Source of the DNA: Pseudomonadota bacterium
Lineage (GTDB): Bacteria; Pseudomonadota; Gammaproteobacteria; Burkholderiales; Rhodocyclaceae
Assembly: GCA_018241695.1 (NCBI GenBank)
Contig: JAFEDH010000013.1
Span: forward strand, 1 to 39,612
Direction: 5' to 3'
Length of the DNA stretch: 39,612 nt
Position numbers and translations under genes: made by a program. Each line of letters opens with the position of its first letter. Position 1 is the stretch's first letter. Shown in pieces: positions 1 through 8,300 of the stretch. The notes below the pieces were generated by a model. It did no database searches, had not been told where the DNA came from, and saw nothing but the letters and a program-made list of their open reading frames with translations.

Positions 1-1
1 C

Positions 2-58
2 GACCTGGTACTGCGGCCGTACCAGCCGCTGTTCTTCAACCGGGGGACTTCACGATGA
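2..58 (+). CDS. trbI: TrbI-like conjugation protein, C-terminal end only
   Basis: Only the last 18 codons are inside the window; the rest lies off the left edge. The readable end, DLVLRPYQPLFFNRGTSR, resembles the C-terminus of TrbI, the VirB10-like core protein of the mating-pair-formation type IV secretion channel that spans the cell envelope. The stop codon TGA at 56-58 overlaps the ATG of the next gene at 55-57, so the two are translationally coupled, as in Tn4371-type elements where a DUF2274 gene follows trbI. The call rests on a short tail plus this neighbour and could be wrong in detail. Confidence 0.7.
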   Translation, partial: DLVLRPYQPLFFNRGTSR

Positions 59-282
59 GCACGGCACGCAAGCTTCGGCTGGGGCCGCTGCCGAAAGTCG
101 AGAGCGTAAAGCTGACTTTCGTGTGCCCGGCCACGCTCAAGGCCGACCTCGACCGCTACGCGGCCATGCACGCGCAGACCTACGGCGAGGCGGTCGATGC
201 GACGACTTTGATCCCGCACATGCTGGATGCGTTCATGGCGGGCGATCGGGGGTTTCGCCGGAAGCGGCCAGGGCACGAGTAG
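55..282 (+). CDS. DUF2274 family protein of the conjugation operon
   Basis: This 75-residue protein matches the DUF2274 family, small proteins encoded at the end of trb conjugation operons in Tn4371-like integrative elements. Typical family features are the basic start MSTARKLRLGPLPK, a central strand around VKLTFVCPATLKADLDRYA and a helical C-terminal half. The beta-strand plus helix layout resembles a small ribbon-helix-helix or copy-control fold, but no biochemical role is established, so function is left open. The start is fixed by the 4-base ATGA overlap with the upstream trbI stop. It converges on gajB, whose stop codon is about 40 bp away. It marks the left part of the window as conjugative-element DNA. 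Confidence 0.85.
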   Translation: MSTARKLRLGPLPKVESVKLTFVCPATLKADLDRYAAMHAQTYGEAVDATTLIPHMLDAFMAGDRGFRRKRPGHE

Positions 283-321
283 ACGCACTGCCGCGGGTTC
301 AAGACCGCAGCGACCTCGCTC

Positions 322-2055
322 CTAGAGCTGATGCCCTTGCAGTAATGCGGTTGGCGTGAACATATCGCAAAGCATAAGCACATGATGCCTGGCACGGGTG
401 ATGCCAACCCGTGCCAGTTTGCGACAACGAGGGTGAGGCCCAGCCTCTTGAGTGAAAAGCAGAGGACTGCTGTTTGGGTCATCGAAGATGATTGCTGCGT
501 CGAATTCCTTGCCCTTCGACTTGTGAATCGTCATGACGTGGATGCCCCTCAAGTCGTTGCCACCCGACAAGAGCTGATCTTCGGATATGGCCGCATCAAG
601 TGCGTCGCGCGCATTTCGATACGCTCCCTGCGTTTGCCAGAGTTCGATCAGTGCTGCTGAGATACGGCGACCACGTTGAAAGGCGACGAGCTGCTCGGCA
701 TCCTCCGCTATGGCTTGAAACGGGTTGGCGCCAGCGTTGCGAAGGATGCTGCGCGCATCCAACCAATCCTGCTTCGGGTCGCCAGTGAACTCATGGGTGC
801 GCAATGTACGCATCGCATCCAAGAGCTTGGACGCCACACCGTTAGCGCGTGGGAGAGTGCCACCGCGGCTTTGTACGGCGCTTGTTGCCAACCGCTGCGC
901 GGTGGCTAGATTGGTGTTTCCGCCGCGTGCTCGGAAAACCGTCGCTGCAAGGTCAAGACCATCGGCCAGATCCAGCAGTTCCTCCGCTGCCGGCCTACGC
1001 GGTTCGAGCATGAAAGCGACCATGCGACTTGAAAGCAGTACCGATGCTTCGTCAATCATCACTCGGTGCGGAATGAGGTTCGTGCCATCACCAGTCAGAG
1101 CGCGGGAGATGACGTTGACGCCACGCCCCCATGTCGCCAGCACGGCAAGGCTCTCAATGTCGCCTTGGGCAGCTTCCTTAGCACGCTGAATGGCGATGCC
1201 GACTGCTTGGCGGATCGCGCGATCACGGTACTCTCGGTTGGCGCGATAGTTCATCCGTGATACACCCCGGTAAGCCGCGCCTCTCGGTGTGTTCAATAGC
1301 ACGTCATTGGCGAAGGCGACGATTTCCGAATTAGGACTTCGGTGATTCTCGCCGGCCAGATCCACGCGCAACGGTTGCAACGCAGCCATGATGTGCGTCA
1401 CTCGGTCTGAGCTGACGCCCGGCCGGAAATCGTAAATCTGCTGGTCCAGATCAGCGAGGCACATCATTTGCGTGCCTGCGGATAGCAGTCGGACACACTG
1501 CCACTGATCTTCTGCGGTGTCTTGCGCCTCATCCACAACGACCAACGGATAACACGACGAGAACAGCTCGCGCAGGCGTGCGCTTCGAGACAGTAGTTCG
1601 TGCGCCTTCGGAGCGAACAGATCGAATGCGACTCGCCCTGTTTCCCGAAATAGCCGTTCGCGCTCGACGTTCCAATCTCCGCCATTGTTCTCGAACTCGT
1701 GGCGCATCGCCGCCTCGTCATGCGGCATCAGCAGACGTAGCGACCTTGGCGCACCCAGCAGGTATCCGTATGCCTGCAAGATGCGCCAGAAGAACGAGTG
1801 GAACGTCTGGATTGAGAGTTTTCCTTGCAGCGCAGAAGGCAACTGCGTCTTGCTCGCTTCGGCGACGCGCGCAACGGCAGCACGAGAGAAGCTGAGAAAT
1901 AGGACGGACTGACCAGGTGACAAGCCTCGATCGATGACGAGTCTAGCCTTGGCCAAGGCGATGGTCGTCTTGCCGCTGCCTGGGCCACCCGTGACGAGGA
2001 TCGCACCGTCCTCGTCGAGAATGCTCTGTCGCTGCGCACAGATGACCAGGGCCAC
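322..2055 (-). CDS. gajB: Gabija system UvrD-like helicase GajB
   Basis: The 577-residue product is a superfamily 1 UvrD/PcrA/Rep-type DNA helicase. Walker A is GGPGSGKTT near residues 23-31, Walker B/motif II is VVVDEAQD near 171-178, and the C-terminal half carries TIHKSKGKEFD and VGITRARHH, the motifs IV to VI region typical of UvrD. It starts with GTG at 2055, four bases after the gajA stop, so the pair is one operon. In Gabija systems GajB senses DNA ends or single strands and works with the GajA nuclease to abort phage replication. It is somewhat longer than the roughly 500-residue reference GajB. The family assignment is strong; phage-defence activity is inferred from the pair. Confidence 0.9.
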   Translation of the reverse strand: MALVICAQRQSILDEDGAILVTGGPGSGKTTIALAKARLVIDRGLSPGQSVLFLSFSRAAVARVAEASKTQLPSALQGKLSIQTFHSFFWRILQAYGYLLGAPRSLRLLMPHDEAAMRHEFENNGGDWNVERERLFRETGRVAFDLFAPKAHELLSRSARLRELFSSCYPLVVVDEAQDTAEDQWQCVRLLSAGTQMMCLADLDQQIYDFRPGVSSDRVTHIMAALQPLRVDLAGENHRSPNSEIVAFANDVLLNTPRGAAYRGVSRMNYRANREYRDRAIRQAVGIAIQRAKEAAQGDIESLAVLATWGRGVNVISRALTGDGTNLIPHRVMIDEASVLLSSRMVAFMLEPRRPAAEELLDLADGLDLAATVFRARGGNTNLATAQRLATSAVQSRGGTLPRANGVASKLLDAMRTLRTHEFTGDPKQDWLDARSILRNAGANPFQAIAEDAEQLVAFQRGRRISAALIELWQTQGAYRNARDALDAAISEDQLLSGGNDLRGIHVMTIHKSKGKEFDAAIIFDDPNSSPLLFTQEAGPHPRCRKLARVGITRARHHVLMLCDMFTPTALLQGHQL

Positions 2056-2058
2056 GAT

Positions 2059-3894
2059 TTACGGTTCCTCGGGACCATTAGCCGCGGCCACGTCGCCACC
2101 TGCCGCTTCTGCATCGGCGTCGGCTTGCGCGGCAATTGCCTCCTTGCGCTTTGGCTTCGGGTAGCGTTGATAGATGTCGGCGAGGAAGTCGGTGATGGTC
2201 TTGGGCAATTCGGCCACGGCGCACAGTTGCAGCAGTTTCGCCGCGCCACCTTCGCCTTTCAGTCCCTTCAGTGTGGAGGTGGTCAGCTTGCGTAACTCGT
2301 CATCAGCAGGGCGAGCCGCCGGAATCCCGAATCGGCCATCAGTGTCCTCTGCGCGCAGGGCCTCCAAATACTGCCATTGCCGATCCAAAGGGGTTTCTTC
2401 GGCCATCAACACTTCGGCGCCCTTCTGCTGGATTTCTTTGGCTACCTCGTAGCTACCTTGCAAGGCGGCGATTTCCGCGTCCGTGCGCTTCTTGCGATCG
2501 AAGAAGGCAAAGGCTGGCGTCCCAATTTCCTTGAAGAAGGCACCCAACTTCTCCAGGTTCCCGTCGCCATCGGCGTTGATGACAGACAGGCCAGCCACGT
2601 CCAGGGGGAACAAGGCCGGATCGCTGTCTTCCATCTTCTGCGCGGCGACCAGCAAGGAATCCTGTTCGGTGATCCCTTCGCCGACGATCACGCCTTGGCC
2701 GAGCATGGCTTCGGCGATGGCTCGGCGAAAATTCTGCCGGTAGTTCTTGGCCTTCATGCCGGTTGGAAGCTTGATCGCCGTGCCGCTCAACATGCCATGT
2801 TCGTCGCGATTAAGCTTCAGTATCCCGTCGGGCTCGAAACGCTCGATGACGTAGGGAGAGTGAGATGTGACGAAGCATTGCGAGGTTTCTTCGAGTAGGT
2901 AGTTCGCAATTCGCCGCTGTGTATGGGGCGGAAGGGCGATCTCAGGCTCTTCCATCGCAAAGATGACGTTGTCTTTCTTGATGTCGGCGATGAAAGTCAG
3001 CAATGCCAGCAGAAGCGTGTTCAGCGTTCCGCTACCGGCCTGTTGGAACGGCACGGCTTCCTCGCCGCGGCCCATCGTCAAGAAGAAGGCGATGGTCTTT
3101 CGCAAGTGTTCGCGCGTGAGTTGGGAGACGAACAGACGGGTCGAGCGGCCCTCGCCACCGGGTGCGATGTATTCCGACAGCCGTGCCTCGATTTCATCCA
3201 GGATCGGCCCCAGTTCGGTAGCGTCGGCATCTATCGGCGGATTGAGGGTAGCCAGCCGCCGGCGGATGCTTTCCCACATCCCCTTGCGGGCTTCTTTCAT
3301 GCGCAGGATGTTGTCGAGCAGTGTGCCGCGCTCCAGGCTCAACGCACGCGAGCCGGTGCGGATGGTGCGCAGGTAGAGGAAGCCTATCGCTCGCTTGACC
3401 TTGGTGGGAATCGACCTAGGATCGGTGTCGTCATCGTCGTCGCTTCGGCCATAGACTGTCTTGGCGAAGAACTGGTCTTCTTCGATGTCGTATTGGGCGA
3501 CGGTAATCAAGCGAAGGCACAGTTCCACGCTGGGATCGTCGGCGTTACCAATTTCGCCTTCGCCGAGAACCCGTTTGTCGGTCTTGTGCCAGAACTCTAG
3601 GTTCGCAGCGCAGAGCTTCTTGATGTCGTCGGTCAAATCGACGAGGACGGCTTCGATGCGGATAGGGACGGGCGTTTCGCCGTCTTCGTTCAAATAGCCG
3701 GCATTGCGGAAATCGAACTCCTCAACCGGGGGTGTTCGATTCAGGCGATCCGGCCCAAGCACGAGATCGAGTGCTTCGCAGATCGTGCTCTTACCGACGT
3801 TGTTGCCGCCGATCAGGAGCGTATGCCCTGTGAAGTGAAGTTCCGCCTTCTTGATGCCGCGGAAGTTCTCTATCCCCAATCGTGAGACGCGCAT
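2059..3894 (-). CDS. gajA: Gabija system OLD-family ATPase/TOPRIM nuclease GajA
   Basis: This 611-residue protein has an N-terminal ABC-type ATPase of the OLD family with Walker A GGNNVGKST at residues 29-37. A late ATPase segment, EEPEIALPPHTQ, is followed by the H-loop-like VTSHSPYV. A TOPRIM nuclease domain begins near residue 400 with VGEGITEQDSL (catalytic Glu about 406) and continues with NADGDGN near 440, the acidic metal-binding cluster. OLD proteins encoded next to a UvrD helicase are the class 2 OLD proteins now called GajA, which nick DNA when nucleotide pools fall. The C-terminus is a low-complexity Ala/Asp/Glu tail. It starts with ATG at 3894, roughly 150 bp from the tRNA-Leu terminus, so its promoter must lie in that short gap; none is clear to me. 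Confidence 0.92.
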   Translation of the reverse strand: MRVSRLGIENFRGIKKAELHFTGHTLLIGGNNVGKSTICEALDLVLGPDRLNRTPPVEEFDFRNAGYLNEDGETPVPIRIEAVLVDLTDDIKKLCAANLEFWHKTDKRVLGEGEIGNADDPSVELCLRLITVAQYDIEEDQFFAKTVYGRSDDDDDTDPRSIPTKVKRAIGFLYLRTIRTGSRALSLERGTLLDNILRMKEARKGMWESIRRRLATLNPPIDADATELGPILDEIEARLSEYIAPGGEGRSTRLFVSQLTREHLRKTIAFFLTMGRGEEAVPFQQAGSGTLNTLLLALLTFIADIKKDNVIFAMEEPEIALPPHTQRRIANYLLEETSQCFVTSHSPYVIERFEPDGILKLNRDEHGMLSGTAIKLPTGMKAKNYRQNFRRAIAEAMLGQGVIVGEGITEQDSLLVAAQKMEDSDPALFPLDVAGLSVINADGDGNLEKLGAFFKEIGTPAFAFFDRKKRTDAEIAALQGSYEVAKEIQQKGAEVLMAEETPLDRQWQYLEALRAEDTDGRFGIPAARPADDELRKLTTSTLKGLKGEGGAAKLLQLCAVAELPKTITDFLADIYQRYPKPKRKEAIAAQADADAEAAGGDVAAANGPEEP

Positions 3895-4007
3895 GATGCC
3901 CCCAAGAGTCCTTGCTATTGTTGCTACGGCTACATGGGTGCCCTGCCTCCATCATTTCCCAGACTGCTGCGCGCTCCCGGTAGCTTGCGAAAGATAAAGC
4001 ATTCACA

Positions 4008-4039
4008 ACAAAAGCCGCCGCTGCTCACGCAGCGACGGC
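4008..4039 (-). terminator. Intrinsic terminator after tRNA-Leu
   Basis: On the minus strand, directly after the CCA end of the tRNA, an 11-bp GC-rich stem (arms 4029-4039 and 4014-4024, one G-U pair) closes a 4-base loop and is followed by TTTTGT. This is a classic rho-independent terminator. It separates tRNA-Leu transcription from gajA. Confidence 0.85.
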
Positions 4040-4047
4040 CGCCAAAC

Positions 4048-4365
4048 TGGTGCCCGAGGCCGGAATCGAACCGGCATGCCTTTCGGCGAGGGATTTTCTT
4101 CCCACTTCGGCTTTCGCCGCCGTCCTGACTGTCGCAGGACGTTCGTGGTCTGGAGCACGCCTTCACCATAGCCTTCCGGCCGTAGGTGCCCGCCGTCTGC
4201 TCTCTACACCTTCCCAAGCGGGGAGCTTGGGCTTGGCTCGGCGTTGGCTCGGACACCAGGGCATCCAGGGCTTTCGCCGACTTTGACGGGCTTCACTTCG
4301 GACGTTTCCACCCGAAGGCTCAAATTGTTCAAGTCCCTTGTGTCTACCGATTTCACCACTCGGGC
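4048..4365 (-). tRNA. tRNA-Leu(UAA), split by a group I intron
   Basis: The 5' exon is 4365 to 4331 (35 nt, beginning GCCCGAGTGGTGAAATCGG) and the 3' exon is 4097 to 4048 (50 nt, ending CTCGGGCACCA). Spliced, they give an 85-nt class II tRNA: acceptor GCCCGAG pairs with CTCGGGC, the T arm is GCCGGTTCGATTCCGGC, CCA is encoded, and the anticodon loop is CUUAAAA with anticodon UAA. The intron separates U34 from A35, the site used by the cyanobacterial and plastid tRNA-Leu introns. The acceptor stem differs from that of the broken tRNA-Leu copy at 4527-4567 (GCCTGGG), so the two are not recent duplicates. It could be transcribed from the resident promoter upstream of that broken copy. Confidence 0.93.
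4098..4330 (-). ncRNA. Group I intron (IC3-like) in the tRNA-Leu anticodon
   Basis: The 233-nt insert has the landmarks of a self-splicing group I ribozyme. The 5' splice site follows a U, and exon CUU can pair with GAG at intron positions 10-12 to form P1 with a U-G wobble. P2 is a hairpin CTTCGG/CCGAAG. The segment TCAAAGTCGGCGAAAGCC fits P4/P5 with a GAAA loop. AGAGAGCAGACGGCGGGCACC fits the P7 and guanosine-binding region, and a GTCCTG/CAGGAC hairpin fits P9. The last intron base is G, as required. Order and sequence parallel the Anabaena tRNA-Leu(UAA) intron. There is no homing-endonuclease gene inside. Self-splicing is inferred. Confidence 0.9.
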
Positions 4366-4526
4366 GTAGTGCGATGCACTGGAAACTCCTATCTCAGTTC
4401 TGCTGGCGCCTAGCTGGCCCCTGACCGACAAGCCAAGCCGTGAAGCTGCGCCGTGGGTGCCTGCAAGTCCTTGTCACTATTGACCTTTTGGCTGGGTAGC
4501 GCAAGCAGAAAGGACTTGACAAAACT
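4366..4526. other. Non-coding junction of the integrated element
   Basis: This 161-bp stretch lies between the broken and the complete tRNA-Leu genes and holds no credible gene. It contains an inverted pair of the 9-mer CAAGTCCTT (4464-4472 and, reversed, 4510-4518). The 9-mer resembles the anticodon arm of the tRNA-Leu itself (TAAGTCCCTTG at 4531-4541), as expected of integrase core or arm sites beside an attachment junction. The attachment-site reading is inference. Confidence 0.5.
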
Positions 4527-4567
4527 GATTTTAAGTCCCTTGTGTCTACCAATTTCACCACCCAGGC
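4527..4567 (-). pseudogene. Severed 5' half of the resident tRNA-Leu(UAA)
   Basis: Reading leftward from 4567 the sequence is a perfect-looking tRNA-Leu(UAA) 5' half: GCCTGGG acceptor strand, D arm TGGTGAAATTGGTAGACACA, and anticodon arm AGGGACTTAAAATC. At 4527 it leaves the tRNA sequence (AGTTTT instead of CCTCG), so no 3' half follows. It sits 9 bp after the stop codon of the stomatin gene on the same strand, which suggests this is the original chromosomal gene, cut in its anticodon loop by insertion of the element to its left. A matching 3' half ending in CCCAGGCACCA would be expected at the far end of the element, outside this window. Confidence 0.8.
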
Positions 4568-4576
4568 GTCATGCGT

Positions 4577-5425
4577 TCAGGGTTGCGCCCGGCCTAACAG
4601 GCCGCGCAGGGTTTCCTGAATGTCGGCCGGAATCACGATGGTCTTGGTATTGGCCGAGTTGGCCAGCGCACCCATCGCGACGATGTATTTCTCGCCCAGC
4701 AGGTAGCGCATCGGAGCCTCGCGCTCCCCCACGGCGGCGGTGACCCTTTTGATGGCTTCGGCGCTGGCTTCGGCCAACGTGACCTGTGCTTCGGCCTGGA
4801 GCCGGGCCGATTCGAGCTGAGCCTCGGCATTGAGAATGGTGGCCTGCTTGGTACCTTCGGCCTTGGTCACCATGGCTTTCCGTTCCCGTTCGGCGCTGGC
4901 CTGGGCTTCCATTGCGCGCTGCATGGACTCGGAGGGCTTGATGTCCTGGATTTCCACCGATTTCACGGTCAGACCCCAGTCGATGGCCTCGTCAGAAATG
5001 CTTTCCCGCAGCCGGGCCTTGATCTTGTCCCGGTTGGAAAGCGCCTCGTCTAGCGTCATCTCGCCGATGATGGAACGCAAAGTGGTCATGATCAGGTTGC
5101 GGATCGCTTCGGCGAAATTCACGACCCCGTATACTGCCTTGATCGGATCGGTCACCTTGATGAAGGCGATGGCATTGGTCAGGATCACGGCATTATCGCG
5201 GGTGATGACTTCCTGCTCCTGCACATCGAGAATGATGTCCTTGGTCACCACCTTGTAGGCAACGCGGTCCAGATAGGGAATGATGATGGACAAACCGGGC
5301 AGCAGCGTGCCCTGATACTTGCCCAGGCGCTCGACGATCCATTCCTCACCCTGGGGTACGATGCGCACCCCCTTGAGCAGGGTGATGATGGCGAAAACCA
5401 GAAGTGCGATGACAAAGAATTCCAT
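4577..5425 (-). CDS. Stomatin/QmcA-like SPFH-domain membrane protein
   Basis: The 282-residue protein has one N-terminal membrane segment (about residues 2-18). An SPFH/Band 7 domain follows, starting GVRIVPQGEEWIVERLGKY and including LLPGLSIIIPYLD. A long charged helical region rich in Ala and Glu (QASAERERKAMVTKAEG) comes next, and a hydrophobic C-terminal stretch (TKTIVIPADI) ends it. Such proteins form large oligomeric rings or microdomains in the inner membrane and are commonly encoded beside an NfeD-type partner, exactly as here: the nfeD-like gene ends 21 bp upstream. It is the last gene of the ppsA-nfeD-stomatin run, and the resident tRNA-Leu follows 9 bp downstream. The family call is firm; the physiological role is not known from the sequence. 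Confidence 0.92.
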   Translation of the reverse strand: MEFFVIALLVFAIITLLKGVRIVPQGEEWIVERLGKYQGTLLPGLSIIIPYLDRVAYKVVTKDIILDVQEQEVITRDNAVILTNAIAFIKVTDPIKAVYGVVNFAEAIRNLIMTTLRSIIGEMTLDEALSNRDKIKARLRESISDEAIDWGLTVKSVEIQDIKPSESMQRAMEAQASAERERKAMVTKAEGTKQATILNAEAQLESARLQAEAQVTLAEASAEAIKRVTAAVGEREAPMRYLLGEKYIVAMGALANSANTKTIVIPADIQETLRGLLGRAQP

Positions 5426-5446
5426 GGTGCTTCCCTTGATGGCAGA

Positions 5447-5896
5447 TCAATGGACCCGGGCAACCCTGAGCAGGCTGCCCTCGATAGCGACGACCCTGAC
5501 CCGTTCACCGGCGGAGATCGTGTCGTCCGCGATGCAGGGCCAGACCTCGCCCCCGAGAATGGGTTTCTGAAAACGGACCTCGCCGCGCTCGAAAGGAGCG
5601 ACACCACGGCCCAAAAGGCCCACCTCGCCGATCACATGCGGGTCCGAAGCACCGATCCGGGTCTTGAGCTGTCCGGGTTTGAAAACCTTGAACCAGAAGG
5701 CGGTCAGCACCACCGAAGCCGTCAGCCACAGACCCAGCTGGGTGGTGAAGCCGATGGGGACAAACGCCAGCAGCAGCGCCACGAACAGCGCGCCCAGACC
5801 GAACCAGATCATGACGAAGGCCGGTATCACCAGCTCCAGCAGGATCAGGGCGATGCCCGCCACGGCCCAGTGCCACCAATAGGGATCGAAATTCAT
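5447..5896 (-). CDS. NfeD-like membrane protein, stomatin partner
   Basis: This 149-residue protein starts [20 protein letters not shown]. It has two or three hydrophobic segments in the first 75 residues and a C-terminal small beta-barrel of the OB-fold NfeD type (IGEVGLLGRGVAPFERGEV ... GERVRVVAIEGSLLRVARV). It is the short, protease-less form of NfeD, which pairs with stomatin-like proteins to organise or maintain membrane proteins. The start at 5896 overlaps the ppsA stop by one base (TGATG), giving translational coupling. An upstream in-frame ATG at 5986 would extend it into ppsA and is not credible. Confidence 0.88.
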   Translation of the reverse strand: MNFDPYWWHWAVAGIALILLELVIPAFVMIWFGLGALFVALLLAFVPIGFTTQLGLWLTASVVLTAFWFKVFKPGQLKTRIGASDPHVIGEVGLLGRGVAPFERGEVRFQKPILGGEVWPCIADDTISAGERVRVVAIEGSLLRVARVH

Positions 5897-8265
5897 CACG
5901 GCTTGTGGCTGGCGAGCTTGAGCCAGGTATCGACCACGGTGTCCGGATTCAGTGAAATGCTCTGGATACCCTGATCCATGAGCCACTCGGCCAGATCGGG
6001 GTGGTCCGACGGTCCCTGGCCGCAGATACCGACATATTTGCCCAGGCGGTTGCAGGTGGTGATCGCCATGGAAAGGAGCTGCTTGACGGCCGGATCGCGT
6101 TCATCGAAGGCATGTGCGACGAGGCCCGAGTCCCGGTCCAGCCCCAGGGTCAGCTGGGTCAGATCGTTGGAACCGATGGAAAAGCCATCGAAGTGCTGGA
6201 GGAACTGTTCGGCCAGCAGGGCATTGGAGGGAATCTCGCACATCATGATCAGGCGCAACCCATTCTCGCCACGCTTCAGTCCGTGGGAAGCCAGCAGGGA
6301 TTCGACGCCCTGCGCCTCCTCCAGATTGCGCACGAAGGGCACCATCAGCTCTACATTGGTCAGCCCCAGTTCGTTGCGCACCCGCTTCATGGCTTCGGTT
6401 TCCATCTCGAAGCAGTCGCGGAAGCCCGGTGCCACATAGCGCGAGGCACCACGGAAACCGAGCATCGGGTTTTCCTCCTCGGGTTCGTAGATGTCGCCTC
6501 CGAGAAGCTTGCGGTATTCATTGGACTTGAAGTCGGAGAGGCGCACGATCACCGGCTTGGGATAGAACGCAGCGGCGATGGTGGCCACGCCTTCCACCAG
6601 TTTCTCGACGAAGAACTGGCGCGGGCTCGCATAGCCGCGCGAACGGCGCTTGATTTCTCCACGCAGGCTGGCGGGCACCTGATCGATTTCGAGAATGGCC
6701 TTGGGGTGGATGCCGATCATGTTGTTGATGACGAACTCCAGCCGGGCCAGGCCGACACCGGAATTCGGCGTCTGGGCAAAATCGAAGGCCAGCTCCGGAT
6801 TACCCACATTCATCATCACCTTCAGCGGCAGATCAGGAAGATGTCCCATGTCCTGATGGGTGATCTCGTATTCCAGCCGGCCACGATAGACGTAGCCGGT
6901 ATCGCCCTCGGCACAGCTAATGGTGACGGTATCGCCCTCCACCAGCTGTGTGGTGGCGTTGCCGCAACCCACAATGGCGGGAATGCCGAGTTCACGGGCA
7001 ATGATGGCGGCGTGGCAGGTGCGGCCGCCGCGGTTGGTGACGATGGCGGAGGCCCGCTTCATCACCGGCTCCCAGTTGGGATCGGTCATGTCGGCCACCA
7101 GCACGTCGCCGGGCTGGACCCGGTTCATCTCCGCCGGATCTTTGACCACCCTTACCGGACCGGCACCGATCTTCTGGCCGATGGCACGGCCACTGGTCAG
7201 CACCTTGCCGTGTTGCTTGATCCGGTATTTCTCGATCACCCCGGTGGCCTGGGACTGCACGGTCTCGGGGCGGGCCTGGAGGATGTAGAGCTTGCCATCA
7301 CGACCATCCTTGCCCCACTCGATATCCATCGGCCGGCCATAGTGCTTCTCGATGATCACGGCATAGCGGGCCAGTTCCAGCACATCGGCGTCGGTAATGG
7401 CGAAGTGGTGGCGCTCCACTTCGGGAACTTCCACGGTCACGGTGGACTTGCCCGCCTGGCGCGTTTCGGAAAAGATCATCTTGATCATCTTCGAACCCAG
7501 ATTGCGGCGAATCACCGCCTGCTTGCCCTGCGCCAGGGTGGGCTTGTGCACGTAGAACTCGTCGGGATTCACCGCGCCCTGCACAACGGTCTCGCCCAGG
7601 CCATAACTGGCGGTGATGAAGACCACATCGGGGAAACCCGACTCGGTGTCGATGGTGAACAGCACTCCGGCGGCACCGGTATCGGAACGCACCATGCGCT
7701 GGATGCCGGCGGATAGCGCCACCTCGGCATGGGCGAAGCCCTTGTGCACCCGGTAGGCAATGGCACGGTCGTTGTAGAGGGAGGCGAAAACTTCCTTGAT
7801 GGCGTGGAGGATATTTTCGTAGCCGTGGATGTTGAGGAAGGTTTCCTGCTGGCCGGCGAAGGAAGCATCGGGCAGGTCCTCCGCCGTCGCGGACGAACGC
7901 ACGGCGAACGAAGGGTCGGGGCCGCTGATGGCGACCAGCGCTTCATAGAGCCGCTTGATCTCGTCTTCCAGCCGGGCCGGAAAGGGCTGGTCGATCACCC
8001 ACTGGCGGATTTGCGCCCCCACCTTCAGCAGGGTATCCACATCGTCGACATCCAGCGTGTCCAGCGCCTTGTTGATGCGGTCGGCCAGGCCCTGATGGGC
8101 GAGAAATTCACGATACGCAGCGGCCGTGGTGGCAAATCCGCCCGGCACCCGCACGCCGGAGGCCGCCAGCTGGCTGATCAATTCACCCAGAGAGGCATTC
8201 TTGCCGCCAACCTCGCCGACGTCGGTCATGCGGAGCTGGTCGAAGGGGATGGCGTAACGGGTCAT
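5896..8265 (-). CDS. ppsA: Phosphoenolpyruvate synthase
   Basis: This 789-residue enzyme converts pyruvate, ATP and water to PEP, AMP and phosphate, the entry step of gluconeogenesis from three-carbon acids. The N-terminal ATP-grasp domain starts with [12 protein letters not shown] and contains [20 protein letters not shown]. The swivelling phosphohistidine domain has [18 protein letters not shown] with catalytic His at about 418. The C-terminal PEP/pyruvate barrel has [15 protein letters not shown] and [12 protein letters not shown] with the active-site Cys at about 748. Length matches the family (about 790). AGGAAA precedes the ATG by a suitable distance. The gene for its regulatory kinase/phosphorylase, ppsR, lies 5 kb away on the other strand. 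Confidence 0.97.
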   Translation of the reverse strand: MTRYAIPFDQLRMTDVGEVGGKNASLGELISQLAASGVRVPGGFATTAAAYREFLAHQGLADRINKALDTLDVDDVDTLLKVGAQIRQWVIDQPFPARLEDEIKRLYEALVAISGPDPSFAVRSSATAEDLPDASFAGQQETFLNIHGYENILHAIKEVFASLYNDRAIAYRVHKGFAHAEVALSAGIQRMVRSDTGAAGVLFTIDTESGFPDVVFITASYGLGETVVQGAVNPDEFYVHKPTLAQGKQAVIRRNLGSKMIKMIFSETRQAGKSTVTVEVPEVERHHFAITDADVLELARYAVIIEKHYGRPMDIEWGKDGRDGKLYILQARPETVQSQATGVIEKYRIKQHGKVLTSGRAIGQKIGAGPVRVVKDPAEMNRVQPGDVLVADMTDPNWEPVMKRASAIVTNRGGRTCHAAIIARELGIPAIVGCGNATTQLVEGDTVTISCAEGDTGYVYRGRLEYEITHQDMGHLPDLPLKVMMNVGNPELAFDFAQTPNSGVGLARLEFVINNMIGIHPKAILEIDQVPASLRGEIKRRSRGYASPRQFFVEKLVEGVATIAAAFYPKPVIVRLSDFKSNEYRKLLGGDIYEPEEENPMLGFRGASRYVAPGFRDCFEMETEAMKRVRNELGLTNVELMVPFVRNLEEAQGVESLLASHGLKRGENGLRLIMMCEIPSNALLAEQFLQHFDGFSIGSNDLTQLTLGLDRDSGLVAHAFDERDPAVKQLLSMAITTCNRLGKYVGICGQGPSDHPDLAEWLMDQGIQSISLNPDTVVDTWLKLASHKP

Positions 8266-8300
8266 GACGGATTTCCTGGGCAGCGGGAACGGAAGGTCGG

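Noticed and set aside
4527..4567. A functional second tRNA-Leu
   Set aside because: There is no 3' half: no T arm, no acceptor 3' strand and no CCA follow the anticodon loop.
5897..5986. N-terminal extension of the NfeD-like protein
   Set aside because: The extra 30 residues overlap ppsA and lack a ribosome site; the protein's family N-terminus begins at 5896.
6001..7716. 571-residue plus-strand frame opposite ppsA
   Set aside because: A high-GC shadow of ppsA, His/Gly-rich, with no ribosome site or recognisable motif.
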